A DNA stretch of 64,000 bases from Pseudomonas sp. ICMP22404. GTDB lineage: Bacteria; Pseudomonadota; Gammaproteobacteria; Pseudomonadales; Pseudomonadaceae. Shown piece by piece: positions 43,505 to 52,039 of the stretch. The stretch is taken from the NCBI RefSeq assembly GCF_006227205.1, contig NZ_VCNG01000022.1:35297-99296 (forward strand), read 5' to 3'. Position 1 is the first letter of the stretch. Each line of letters starts with the position of its first letter. The position numbers and the translations under genes were made by a program. Below the pieces are notes generated by a model that was given only the letters and a program-made list of their open reading frames with translations, ran no database searches and had not been told where the DNA came from.

Positions 43505-43924
43505 TCAACTCGTCGACGCCGGTACAAACACCGTTTCACGCCCTTTGCGGCCATCGGTCACGATACGATTCACCAGTTCATCCTGGATATGAGCATACTC
43601 AGATAAAGAAAGTCGCAGGCGAGCTGCGTTGATCACCTGCGAGAAGATTCGCGTGCCGTTCAGCAGCACTTCCATGGTAATCAGGGTGCTGATCAGTGTT
43701 CCGGGGATGCAGTCTGCCTTGACGCTGTAGGTCAGGGGCCGCTTGCCATCGAATTGCTGGAGCACCATTTCGATGGCTGCCATTTCACTGTTGGCTCCGT
43801 GACTGCCCGCGACCAGATTACTGGGCTCTTCCCTGCCACCGAGACCATGGCCGCGCAGATGAAGCCATTCCTGATCGTCGCGGACGGCATAGCGCGATGC
43901 CGACAGCGACCCACTTTCGATCAA
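43505..43924 (-). CDS. Nuclease-like (beta-beta-alpha metal, Endonuclease_NS_2-type) protein
   Basis: The 139-residue product has R-Y-A-V-R-D-D-Q-E-W-L-H-L-R-G-H-G-L-G-G (about 11-30) followed by N-L-V-A-G, N45 and M-A-A-I-E. His in R-G-H, then N-L-V and a downstream Asn and Glu, is the pattern of DNA/RNA non-specific endonucleases of the beta-beta-alpha-metal fold; assignment is tentative. The start is TTG at 43924 with a perfect AAGGAGG 8 bases upstream, and it overlaps the preceding stop codon (TTGA). It is thus a genuine coupled gene and not a frameshifted tail. The upstream gene encodes a zinc-ribbon protein. Confidence 0.55.
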   Translation of the reverse strand: MIESGSLSASRYAVRDDQEWLHLRGHGLGGREEPSNLVAGSHGANSEMAAIEMVLQQFDGKRPLTYSVKADCIPGTLISTLITMEVLLNGTRIFSQVINAARLRLSLSEYAHIQDELVNRIVTDGRKGRETVFVPASTS

Positions 43925-44571
43925 TTCACTGCCCTCCTTGCGTCTTCAACAGTGACGCTGCTCAAGGGGGGCAGCAGGCCGAACGCCGTACCGTTAGCGA
44001 CGGCAATAAAAAACTTCGCCATGACGCTGCCTTGGGACTTGCGCTTATCGGCATTGCGGCCGGTGCCCACCAGCGCTTGTTCCAGCGACATATTACTGTA
44101 GCCCGACTCATCAACCGCCCATTGGCGATGGTTCCAGTCGGCGGCGATCTGGTGCATCGAAGGCTGCTCGCGCTCAAGCCGCATCGTCATGTGGAAGCCG
44201 CCCCCTTTGCGCTTGGCCCTGAAGATCTTGCGCCAATGGTAAAGGCTGGAGTGAGGTCGATTTCTCATCAAATACCAACCACGCCCCTTTGAATCAACAA
44301 GCCGGCCGAGTGCACCGGTTCCGCCGGGGGTTGGATTGAAATTGAACGGCGGGGTCACCCCTTCCGGCGGATCCATCTCGCCCAGCCCTTCGATTCGAAC
44401 CTTACCGATGGCAATTTTCGGCGTGACGCGTGCGACATGTTTGATCGTTGCGCTGCTCGGTGGAGAGGCGCTTGGTAGAGAGGCTGAAGCGTCGTCCAGT
44501 AACGTATTGCAATAAGGGCAGTACATGAACAGGTCGCTGACCGGGTAGTGGCACTTCTTGCAATTGGACAC
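43921..44571 (-). CDS. Zinc-ribbon protein of unknown function, first gene of a coupled pair
   Basis: The 216-residue product has an N-terminal zinc ribbon with two C-x-x-C knuckles (C-K-K-C and C-P-Y-C, residues 4-22), then a Ser/Pro/Ala-rich linker. A domain follows with G-R-G-W-Y-L-M-R-N-R-P-H and H-x-I-A-A-D-W-N-H. I do not recognise the C-terminal family. I chose the GTG at 44571, where AAGGAGG sits 8 bases upstream; residues before it are not supported by an SD. The stop overlaps the start of the nuclease-like gene, so the two are made together. Confidence 0.6.
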   Translation of the reverse strand: MSNCKKCHYPVSDLFMYCPYCNTLLDDASASLPSASPPSSATIKHVARVTPKIAIGKVRIEGLGEMDPPEGVTPPFNFNPTPGGTGALGRLVDSKGRGWYLMRNRPHSSLYHWRKIFRAKRKGGGFHMTMRLEREQPSMHQIAADWNHRQWAVDESGYSNMSLEQALVGTGRNADKRKSQGSVMAKFFIAVANGTAFGLLPPLSSVTVEDARRAVN

Positions 44572-44750
44572 GGCGCTCACCTCCTTGGATGCGTTGAACA
44601 AGGCTAGCACCGGAGTCGACTCCCAGCAGATCAATCAGAAGAAAATAGCGGCGTTGTCCAAATGCGCTCAGCGGGCGACGCATTCTGCGTTGAGGGAAGC
44701 TGCCCGGGAGGCGCTGGGTCAGTTTGCATGGGTATTAAATGTGCCACCGT

Positions 44751-44850
44751 CATCGCGAGCAGGCTCGCTCCCGCAGGTTTTGTGATGAGTCCGATTTTCC
44801 TGGAAACCTCGAATAACGTGGGAGCGAGCCTGCTCGCAATGGCGCTGGGT
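44751..44850. repeat. REPIN (mutated arms)
   Basis: REP arms at about 44751-44776 and 44818-44841 are inverted, with single-base changes (CCCGCAG, GCTCGCAAT). The 294-base gap between the zinc-ribbon gene and the CheY-like gene holds this element and no gene. Confidence 0.8.
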
Positions 44851-44865
44851 CATTGCGCAGGAGTA

Positions 44866-45240
44866 TCACGTCGACGCCCGATGCCTCAACGCCTGGGTCA
44901 TCCGCTGCAGCAATTCGCTTTCCGAAAACGGCTTATGCAAAACCGGGTACCCGGCGAATTCGCCTGGCACTCCGCTGGCGCCGTATCCGGTGCTGAACAA
45001 GAACGGGATGCCGCGATCGCGCAGGATTTCGGCCACCGGAAAAACCCGTTCGCCGGCCAGGTTGACGTCCAGAATGGCCAGATCGATGTGCGCCGCGCTG
45101 GCCTCGTCCCGCGCCGTCGCGAGCCGGGCGACCGAGGCCACGATTTCGCAGCCCAGGTCCTCCAGCATTTCCTCAATCAACATGGCAATCGCGCCTTCGT
45201 CCTCGACCACGAGCACCCTGACTCCAGCGAACGGAGGCAT
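44866..45240 (-). CDS. CheY-type single-domain response regulator
   Basis: The 124-residue receiver has an acidic pocket V-V-E-D-E, phospho-acceptor Asp58 in I-L-D-V-N-L, S/T in F-S-T-G-Y and Lys in L-H-K-P-F. No output domain is present. It is the usual partner of HWE-family histidine kinases, where it acts in phosphotransfer or stress signalling. The ATG at 45240 lies 2 bases after the kinase stop, with GGAG 7 bases upstream. Longer in-frame starts lie inside the kinase gene. Confidence 0.9.
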   Translation of the reverse strand: MPPFAGVRVLVVEDEGAIAMLIEEMLEDLGCEIVASVARLATARDEASAAHIDLAILDVNLAGERVFPVAEILRDRGIPFLFSTGYGASGVPGEFAGYPVLHKPFSESELLQRMTQALRHRAST

Positions 45241-45242
45241 GC

Positions 45243-47417
45243 CTAGGCTCCGATCAGAAAGGAGAAGCGGCAGTAAACGCCCTCCGGGGCGAAGGTCAGG
45301 TCGAACTGGCCGCCCAAATCGCGCTCGATGCAGCGCTTCATCAACCGCGAGCCCAGCCCTTCCCGCTCCGGCCGGGCCACGGGCGGTCCGCCCTGCTCCC
45401 GCCAATCCAGGGTCAACAAGGTGCCGTTTGGTTGGGGTTGCAGGTCCCAGGTCACCGAAAGCGAGCCTGTCTCGACGGACATCGAGCCATATTTCAGCGC
45501 GTTGATCGCCAGTTCATTGAGGGTCATCGTGAAGTTGAGCGCCACCCGTGTGCCGACGTCGATAGTCGCACCCTCGATCGTGATGCGATCGGGCTCGAGC
45601 CCGAAGACCGGCATCAGCACTTCCTTGGCCAGGGCGTCCAAGGGCGTATTTTCCCAGTGCCGCTTCGTCAACAGGTCATGGGCCCGCGACAGCGCCAGCA
45701 GCCGTGCTTCGAAGCGACGGTAGCCGTCTTTTGCATCCTCCGCGTTGCGCGCGGTCTGGGCGGCCAGGGATTGCACCGTGGCCAGGGTGTTCTTGACCCG
45801 GTGATTGAGCTCGTCGATCAACGTCTTCTGCCGGTTCTCTGCCTGCTTTCGCTCGGTAATGTCCACCAGCATATTAATCGCGCCCACGAGGTTGCCATCG
45901 GCATCATGCAGGGGCGTGGGATAGGGATTGAACGGCACACGGGTGCCATCCGGCCGCTGGGCGATGGCCTCGGCCCCGCGAATCGCACGGTTCTCCTTCA
46001 ACGCCACGGCCATGGGGCATTGGTCGTGGGGAAGCGGACTTCCGTCGGTATTGAACAGTTTCCAGGTCACGCACCACATGTCACCCAACTCGGGCGTACG
46101 CCCGGACAACTCCACAGCCGCGCGATTGTAGAACGTGATACGGCCTTCGGCGTCGGTGGTATAGACCGCTGCGGGCAGTGCTTCGAGCACATTGCGCAGC
46201 TGCCGCTCGCTCTCGCGAACCTGGTTTTCCATGCGCTGCGCGAGGGTGACGTCCTGCAACACCCGCACGCCATAGCGGAACTCGCCGCCCACATCGCGTA
46301 CCGACGAACTGTGTATGTCGAGGTAGACAATCTCGCCATCGAGCTTGAACGCGCGCTTGCGCAGCACGTAATTGTCCAGTTCACCGGCAACCTGGCGAGC
46401 GTACAGGGCGGCGTCCTGCCCGACACTGTCCGGGTGGGTATAGTCCAGGAATGTCATCGCCAGCAGTTGTTCGCGAGTGCGGCCCAGCATACGGCAGAGG
46501 GCATCGTTTACCCGCAACAGCCGACCGTCCTCGTCGGCCTCGGCAATCCCGATGGTCGCCGCCTCGTAGGTGGCCGAAAGCCTGTCATCGCTCTCCTGGC
46601 GCGCCGCCTCGGCGGCATGAACACACGTCATGTCGATGGTGAAACAGCGGGTGTTGAAGAGTTTCCCCTCCTCGAACCGCCCATTGGAAGTAATCGAAAC
46701 ATGCTTGATGGAGCCATCCTTGGCCCGCAAGCGCGCCGGATAGCTCTCCAGGCAATCACCGCTGCTCAGTTTATTGAGAATGTCGCCAATGACCGGCTCA
46801 TCGACATGAAACTCGGTGATAGGGCGGCCGATGTATTCCTCTTCCGAGTAACCCAGCAGAGCCAGTTCGGCCTTGTTGGCGCGCAGGATGATGCCCTCGC
46901 CACTGACGATATGCAGGCCCACGGCGCTGTTGTCGAAGAAATCTTCAAGGTCGGCGCTCTTGCGCCGAAGCTCCTCAGCCAGGGCGTGCTGTGCAGAGAT
47001 GTCCTGGAAGCAATTGATCGCCCCTTGGATGACGCCACGCCGGTCTCTCAGGGCCCGGATGTTCATGAGTGCCACAAACCGCGACCCGTCCGGGCGCTGG
47101 ATGACGATTTCCTGGTTGCGCGTCACCTCACCGGTACTGAGCGCCGAGGCCGTCGGGCAGTCCTCAAACGCCAGCGGCGTACCGTCGCTCAAGAACAACC
47201 GATGGGAACCGCAGAAGCGATCACCGTTCACGCCGAGCTCCGGCTTGCGCCCCCACAGTTCAGCCGCCTCACTGTTGTACCTGACGAGCCAACCCTCGCG
47301 GTCGCACAGGTACACCGCACCGGGAATGGCCTCGAGCGCGTTTACCCCCATCGAGACCAGGCTTTCGTACTCGCTCGGCACCAGCGCTTCCCTGGGAAGT
47401 TCTTCAACGTTTGACAT
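45243..47417 (-). CDS. Multi-PAS sensor histidine kinase of the HWE family
   Basis: The 724-residue soluble kinase has four PAS domains in series (about 25-145, 155-275, 285-400 and 405-525), several followed by PAC motifs such as D-I-S-A and D-I-T-E-R-K. The HWE kinase core follows: phospho-acceptor His539 in L-N-H-R-V-K-N-T, N-box N-E-L-A-I-N-A-L-K-Y-G, and W-R-E-Q-G-G supplying the W-x-E motif. There is no membrane segment, so it senses a cytoplasmic cue such as light, redox or a ligand. The ATG at 47417 has AGGA 6 bases upstream. It forms an operon with the CheY-type gene. Confidence 0.92.
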   Translation of the reverse strand: MSNVEELPREALVPSEYESLVSMGVNALEAIPGAVYLCDREGWLVRYNSEAAELWGRKPELGVNGDRFCGSHRLFLSDGTPLAFEDCPTASALSTGEVTRNQEIVIQRPDGSRFVALMNIRALRDRRGVIQGAINCFQDISAQHALAEELRRKSADLEDFFDNSAVGLHIVSGEGIILRANKAELALLGYSEEEYIGRPITEFHVDEPVIGDILNKLSSGDCLESYPARLRAKDGSIKHVSITSNGRFEEGKLFNTRCFTIDMTCVHAAEAARQESDDRLSATYEAATIGIAEADEDGRLLRVNDALCRMLGRTREQLLAMTFLDYTHPDSVGQDAALYARQVAGELDNYVLRKRAFKLDGEIVYLDIHSSSVRDVGGEFRYGVRVLQDVTLAQRMENQVRESERQLRNVLEALPAAVYTTDAEGRITFYNRAAVELSGRTPELGDMWCVTWKLFNTDGSPLPHDQCPMAVALKENRAIRGAEAIAQRPDGTRVPFNPYPTPLHDADGNLVGAINMLVDITERKQAENRQKTLIDELNHRVKNTLATVQSLAAQTARNAEDAKDGYRRFEARLLALSRAHDLLTKRHWENTPLDALAKEVLMPVFGLEPDRITIEGATIDVGTRVALNFTMTLNELAINALKYGSMSVETGSLSVTWDLQPQPNGTLLTLDWREQGGPPVARPEREGLGSRLMKRCIERDLGGQFDLTFAPEGVYCRFSFLIGA

Positions 47418-47609
47418 CAGTGATCCTCAATCCACCTGGCTAAGCGCCCTTGCTGTCCATCGCCCCATGCGTATGCCCGTGTCGGCGGTGCCGGCTCGAA
47501 TAACGCACTCTGAAGTCAGGTGGGGGGATCTTGCATACAGCGACAATGGAGTCTAGATCCCTATTCGTCGTACGAGTTCAGATTGACTGGATACCCCCGT
47601 CCCGGGAGG

Positions 47610-48440
47610 TCAAAAACCGAACAGCTCTTGAGGCGTTTGCAGCATCAGCGCTTGCATCAGCGATGCCGAACAGTCCAATGCCCGCAACTGCGCCATCACC
47701 GTCTCGAACCCAACGCTGTGTTCATGTTGCGTATGCGGCCAGTCACTGCCCCATACCAGCCGTTGCGGGCCGAAGCTGCGCTCGAGCAAGGCCAACGAGG
47801 CTCGGGAAAATTCGAGGTTCTGTTGATCCGTCCCCGCCAATCGGTAAATACCGGATACCTTCATCCAGACTTGTCCGCTCAAGCCCAGCTCCAGCAATTC
47901 GGTAAAACCCGGTTGGTCGATACCCAGGCGCGAATCCGGCCGACCGAAGTGATCCACCACCAGCCTGATGCCAAACGGCATCAGTTGGCGGGTCAGCCCC
48001 GGTAAGTCCGCCAGGTTGCGGTGTAACTCGACATGCCAGTCCAGCGCAGCCAGATGGCCGAAAAAATCCTGCCAGGCTGCGTCACGAAAATCAGGCAGGT
48101 CCTTGCCCATCAGATTCAAGCGAACACCGACCACACCCAGTCGGGCCATGTCATCCATCACGGCACGGCTGATACCTGGCTCCAGCACCACAACCCCGCG
48201 CAACTGCTGCGGAGCCTGCTGGAGCGCGGCCAGCAGATAGCGGTTATCGGTGCCAAGAAAGCTGGGTTGCACCAGGACGCCATGGCTCAGGCCATGGGCT
48301 TGCAAGTGCTGCAGGTATTGGTCAAGCGTCGCGTCATAGTCAGGTGTGTAGCGTCGTTCGACGGTCAGCTCCAGCCCACGACTGAACACGTGGGCATGGG
48401 AATCGATGCCGGTGATTGGCGTAGCAAAGGTGTCAGGCAT
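47610..48440 (-). CDS. Amidohydrolase-family (PDC lactonase LigI-like) TIM-barrel hydrolase
   Basis: The 276-residue product starts with the amidohydrolase metal motif I-D-S-H-A-H-V-F. It has V-E-L-H in mid barrel, V-V-D-H-F-G-R-P, and the closing W-G-S-D-W-P-H, the pattern of 2-pyrone-4,6-dicarboxylate lactonase-like enzymes (cog3618), which open lactones or hydrolyse aromatic-derived esters. Its start overlaps the end of the MFS gene by 8 bases, so the two are co-translated. The substrate is probably the compound imported by that transporter. Confidence 0.82.
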   Translation of the reverse strand: MPDTFATPITGIDSHAHVFSRGLELTVERRYTPDYDATLDQYLQHLQAHGLSHGVLVQPSFLGTDNRYLLAALQQAPQQLRGVVVLEPGISRAVMDDMARLGVVGVRLNLMGKDLPDFRDAAWQDFFGHLAALDWHVELHRNLADLPGLTRQLMPFGIRLVVDHFGRPDSRLGIDQPGFTELLELGLSGQVWMKVSGIYRLAGTDQQNLEFSRASLALLERSFGPQRLVWGSDWPHTQHEHSVGFETVMAQLRALDCSASLMQALMLQTPQELFGF

Positions 48441-49722
48441 GGGCGCTCTCGTTACCGTCGACCGTGGCGTTTGCCGATGCAGTGGAGGTTTGAAGGTTGC
48501 GCCCGCGGGTTTCCGGAAGACACAGCGCCGCGAGCACCGCCACGCCGTAGGCTATCCCGGCGTCGATGCCGATGGCTGAGCCCAGGGACATGGAGTCGCT
48601 CATGTGGCCGACCAGGAAGGGAAAGACCGCCGAGAGTACCCGGCCGAAGTTGTAGCAGAACCCCACGCCAGCGCCACGCACATCCGCCGGGTACAACTCG
48701 TTGAACAGCGCCCCGAGGCTCGCCGGAATGCCGGCGGCGAAGAAACCGAGCGGGAACCCCAGGAACAGCATCTGGGTGTTGCTCAACGGCAGGAACACAT
48801 AGCACTGCACGGTCACGACACAGCACAGCGCGAACAGCACGATGTTCTTGCGACGGCCGATGCGATCAATCAACAAGCCGCTGACCACGCAGCCACACCA
48901 GAAGGCAAAGATGATGACGGCCAGGTAACCGCCGGAATTGAGTACCGACAGGTTACGTTCGGTCTTGAGGAAGGTCGGCAGCCAGGTCATCACCGCGTGA
49001 TAACCACCGTGTGCGCCCAGCCCCAGCAACCCACCAAACAGCGTCACGCGGATCAGTTCAGGACGAAAGATGCCAGCCAGGGATTTGAAGAAGCTCTGCG
49101 GGATGGCCTGTTCTTTTTGCAGACGCTGGAAACTGTCCGGCTCCTCGACGTTACGCCGGACCCAAATGATCAGGAACGACGGCAGCAGGCCGACGATGAA
49201 CATTACCCGCCAAGCCATGTCCTGGGGTACGAACGAGTAGATCAACGTGAAGACACCGACCGCCAGGCCCCAACCCACCGCCCAGGCGCTTTGTACCGTG
49301 CCCATGACCTTCCCGCGGTACTTGGGATTGATGGTTTCGGCCATCAGCACCGCACCGGCGGCCCACTCGCCACCAATTCCGAATCCCTGCAGCGCCTTGA
49401 CGATCAGCAACTGGTGAAAGCCGGTGACGAACGCGGACAGAAAGGTGAAGAATGAGAACCACAGAATCATCCATTGCAGCGTGCGCACCCGGCCGTAGCG
49501 GTCCGACAACGTGCCGCCGACCCAGCCGCCGAGAGCCGAGGTCACCAGGGTCACCCCACTGATCAGCCCCGCATCGCCCTTGGACAAGGCAAATGCCGCG
49601 ATCAGCGCCGGTATCGCCAGGCCAAACATCTGTACTTCCAGCGCGTCGAGCGACCATCCGCCGAAACAGGCCCAAAACGTTTTGCGCTCCCGCGCAGTGA
49701 CTTGGCGATACCAACTGAACAT
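48433..49722 (-). CDS. MFS transporter (aromatic/organic acid:H+ symporter-like)
   Basis: The 429-residue product has 12 predicted membrane segments. It shows the sugar/acid-transporter motifs G-G-W-V-G-G-T-L-S-D-R-Y-G-R-V-R between helices 2 and 3, G-I-G-G-E-W-A-A-G, and D-R-I-G-R-R-K after helix 8. This fits the aromatic acid/sialate-type symporters. I chose the ATG at 49722 with AAGGA 8 bases upstream. It is followed with overlap by the amidohydrolase gene and preceded, 133 bases away, by a GntR regulator in the same direction. Together they form a probable import-and-hydrolysis operon. Confidence 0.88.
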   Translation of the reverse strand: MFSWYRQVTARERKTFWACFGGWSLDALEVQMFGLAIPALIAAFALSKGDAGLISGVTLVTSALGGWVGGTLSDRYGRVRTLQWMILWFSFFTFLSAFVTGFHQLLIVKALQGFGIGGEWAAGAVLMAETINPKYRGKVMGTVQSAWAVGWGLAVGVFTLIYSFVPQDMAWRVMFIVGLLPSFLIIWVRRNVEEPDSFQRLQKEQAIPQSFFKSLAGIFRPELIRVTLFGGLLGLGAHGGYHAVMTWLPTFLKTERNLSVLNSGGYLAVIIFAFWCGCVVSGLLIDRIGRRKNIVLFALCCVVTVQCYVFLPLSNTQMLFLGFPLGFFAAGIPASLGALFNELYPADVRGAGVGFCYNFGRVLSAVFPFLVGHMSDSMSLGSAIGIDAGIAYGVAVLAALCLPETRGRNLQTSTASANATVDGNESAHA

Positions 49723-49855
49723 GATTTTTATCCTTATAAGCAGAACGAAAGGCAGCCGAGAGCGAACCGCGCCGCTACAGGGCCAGTGATGGCAAACACA
49801 ACAGTAAAAGCCGCGGCGAACGACTCGCCGCCGGGTGACCGTTAATCCGCCACGG

Positions 49856-50587
49856 TCAACGAATTTCCACGCTGTAGCGGAAATGCTCGGCATGCCCGCG
49901 GGAGCGTCGCCACTCCAGCGGGTTGCCGGCGTAGTCCCGCGCCAGACGCTCGATCACCACGACCGGGCTGTTGACCGGTACTTGCAGCAACCGGGCATGA
50001 ACGTCATTCACCGATTCGGCGGTGAGGGTTTCTTCGGCATAGGCGACAACCTGACCGCAGGTTTCTTCGTAGATGGGATAAAGCAGCGGCCCTTTCTGGC
50101 TAAGGTCGATGTCGAGCAGCGGTTGAAAGCGACTACGCGGCAACCAGATTTCTTCGGCGAGCACCGGCTCGACCTCCAGCAGCCGTACACGAACGATGCG
50201 GATCACCGGTGCGTCGACGGGCAATCCCAACGCCTGCGCCACCGCCGACGGCGCAGCCACCGGCTCGATGGACAAGATGCGGCTCTCCGGGACCCGACGT
50301 TCGCCCGACGCGCTTTGAAACCGGAAGAAGCGGAACAACGAAGACTGGAACTGAGGACGGCGAATAAAGGTACCGCGCCCCTGCTGACGCTCCAGAACGC
50401 CCTCGCTGACCAACGCATCGATCGCCTTGCGCACGGTACCGGTAGACAACTGATACTCCGCCGAAAGGGCTGCCTCGGTGGGAATCGCTTCTCCCGGACG
50501 CCAGCGATTATTGGCAATCTGTTCAGCCAACTGGTCTCGCAGGCGTTGATAAAGCGGCAGGCGGACATCACTGGAGAGGGCTTTCAT
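49856..50587 (-). CDS. GntR-family (HutC/UTRA) transcriptional regulator
   Basis: The 243-residue product has an N-terminal winged helix: P-L-Y-Q-R-L-R-D-Q-L, I-P-T-E-A-A-L-S-A-E-Y, S-T-G-T-V-R-K-A-I, and G-R-G-T-F-I. The C-terminal UTRA ligand domain starts near residue 90 and ends with E-x-R-R-S-R-G-H-A-E-H-F-R-Y-S-V. UTRA proteins respond to small metabolites. It is upstream of, and probably controls, the MFS and amidohydrolase genes. A perfect palindrome 25 bases before its start suggests autoregulation. Confidence 0.9.
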   Translation of the reverse strand: MKALSSDVRLPLYQRLRDQLAEQIANNRWRPGEAIPTEAALSAEYQLSTGTVRKAIDALVSEGVLERQQGRGTFIRRPQFQSSLFRFFRFQSASGERRVPESRILSIEPVAAPSAVAQALGLPVDAPVIRIVRVRLLEVEPVLAEEIWLPRSRFQPLLDIDLSQKGPLLYPIYEETCGQVVAYAEETLTAESVNDVHARLLQVPVNSPVVVIERLARDYAGNPLEWRRSRGHAEHFRYSVEIR

Positions 50588-50612
50588 CGACTTTATTCAC
50601 CTTGTTATCTAG

Positions 50613-50624
50613 TCATATATATGA
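50613..50624. promoter_or_regulatory. Candidate GntR operator palindrome
   Basis: TCATATATATGA is a perfect 12-base palindrome 26 bases upstream of the GntR start codon, in an otherwise AT-rich promoter patch. Its position fits autoregulation by the adjacent regulator. Confidence 0.4.
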
Positions 50625-50821
50625 ATATGCGCCGAGTATTTGCCCAGGCAGCGAGGTTGTCAAGAATGGCCTTGGTATATGGCTGACGAATGGCGTGCTT
50701 CGAGTGGCCCGGATACTGATCGGAGAAGCTTGATGAGCGGCGACTGACTGAACTTCACACCTTGGCCATGCTGCCGGGCGTGGCCGTGTTTTCTGTGCTG
50801 GAAGGCCGACTGCGTCCTTGA

Positions 50822-52039
50822 TCAATATCCCGCGTGACGAGGCAATGCCATGGAAATGAGGGCGGCGAGGAGGACAAAGCCGCTGGAAATCCACAGACAT
50901 GCTTCCAGTCCGTGGATTTGATAGACCCAACCGGAAAGCAGCGTGCCGATCAATCGGCCCATGGCGTTGGACATGTAATAAAAGCCCACGTCCAGTGATA
51001 CGCCGTCCTCCTTGGCATAGGACACGATCAGATAGCTGTGCAGGGAGGAATTCACCGCGAACAATGCACCAAACACTGCCAGTCCGCCGAGCAGCACCAT
51101 CGGTTGCGACAGCCCGGTGCCCAGGCCCAGCGCAATAGTCATCGGCAGGCCAGCCAGTGCCAGCGCCCAGAGGAACGCGCCACGGCCGTCCGGTACATGC
51201 CCCCGTTTTTTGCCAGTGATGTAGGGCGCCAACGATTGCACGAGGCCGTAGCCGATCACCCAGGCGGCGAGGAAACCGCCGACCTTCCAGAAGTCCCAGG
51301 CAAAGACGCTGCTCAGGTAGACCGGCAAGGCCACCACGAACCAGACGTCGCGGGCACCGAACAAGAACAGCCGCGCCGCCGACAGGATATTGATCGCGCG
51401 GCTCTTGGACAGCAGGTCGCGGAACTTGGGCTTGGCTTTTGCCTTGCCCAGGTCCCTTTTCAGCAGAATCAGGCTACCGATCCAGATCAGCGCCAATGCA
51501 CTGGCCATCGCCAGCAGCGCGCCCCTGAACCCCATCGACGCCAGCAAGGCCCCGCCGAGGAAAAAACCAACGCCCTTGAGGGCATTTTTCGAACCGGTGA
51601 GCATCGCCACCCACCGGTAGAGCGTGCCCTGTTGCTCGTTGGGGACCAGAAGCTTGAGGGTGCTTTTGGCACTCATCTTGTTCAGGTCCTTGGCGATCCC
51701 GGACAAAGCCTGGGCTGCCATGACCCAGGGAACGGTCAGCCACACTGCCGGCACCGTCAACATGAGCAATGCCAAGACCTGCATGCCCAGGCCGATGTTC
51801 ATGGTGCGGTTCAAACCCAGCCGGGCACCGAGATAGCCGCCCACCAGGTTGGTGATGACGCCGAAGAGTTCATAGAACAGGAACAACGCAGCGATTTGCA
51901 GCGGGCTGTAGCCCAACGCGTGAAAGTGCAGCACCACCAACATGCGCAAGGCACCGTCAGTGAGGGTGAACGCCCAGTAGTTACCCGTGACGAGCAGGTA
52001 TTGCCGCACTTCCGGAGCGAGGGTCGCCAGTGACTTCAT
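50822..52039 (-). CDS. arsJ: Organoarsenical MFS exporter ArsJ
   Basis: The 405-residue MFS protein begins with M-K-S-L...V-R-Q-Y-L-L-V-T-G-N-Y-W-A-F-T-L-T-D-G-A, the ArsJ hallmark. It has about 11-12 membrane segments and a conserved N-K-M-S-A-K-S loop. ArsJ exports 1-arseno-3-phosphoglycerate, formed by the partner GAPDH from arsenate, giving arsenate resistance. The ATG at 52039 overlaps the GAPDH stop (ATGA), so the pair is translationally coupled. No arsR, arsB, arsC or arsH was seen nearby. Confidence 0.9.
   Translation of the reverse strand: MKSLATLAPEVRQYLLVTGNYWAFTLTDGALRMLVVLHFHALGYSPLQIAALFLFYELFGVITNLVGGYLGARLGLNRTMNIGLGMQVLALLMLTVPAVWLTVPWVMAAQALSGIAKDLNKMSAKSTLKLLVPNEQQGTLYRWVAMLTGSKNALKGVGFFLGGALLASMGFRGALLAMASALALIWIGSLILLKRDLGKAKAKPKFRDLLSKSRAINILSAARLFLFGARDVWFVVALPVYLSSVFAWDFWKVGGFLAAWVIGYGLVQSLAPYITGKKRGHVPDGRGAFLWALALAGLPMTIALGLGTGLSQPMVLLGGLAVFGALFAVNSSLHSYLIVSYAKEDGVSLDVGFYYMSNAMGRLIGTLLSGWVYQIHGLEACLWISSGFVLLAALISMALPRHAGY

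Noticed and set aside
43505..44571. A single frameshifted gene instead of two
   Set aside because: The downstream frame has its own perfect AAGGAGG at 8-base spacing and a start overlapping the upstream stop, which is standard for coupled genes.
45432..47414. 660-codon plus-strand frame opposite the HWE kinase
   Set aside because: It is an antisense shadow with no domain. The kinase frame has four PAS domains and the HWE core.
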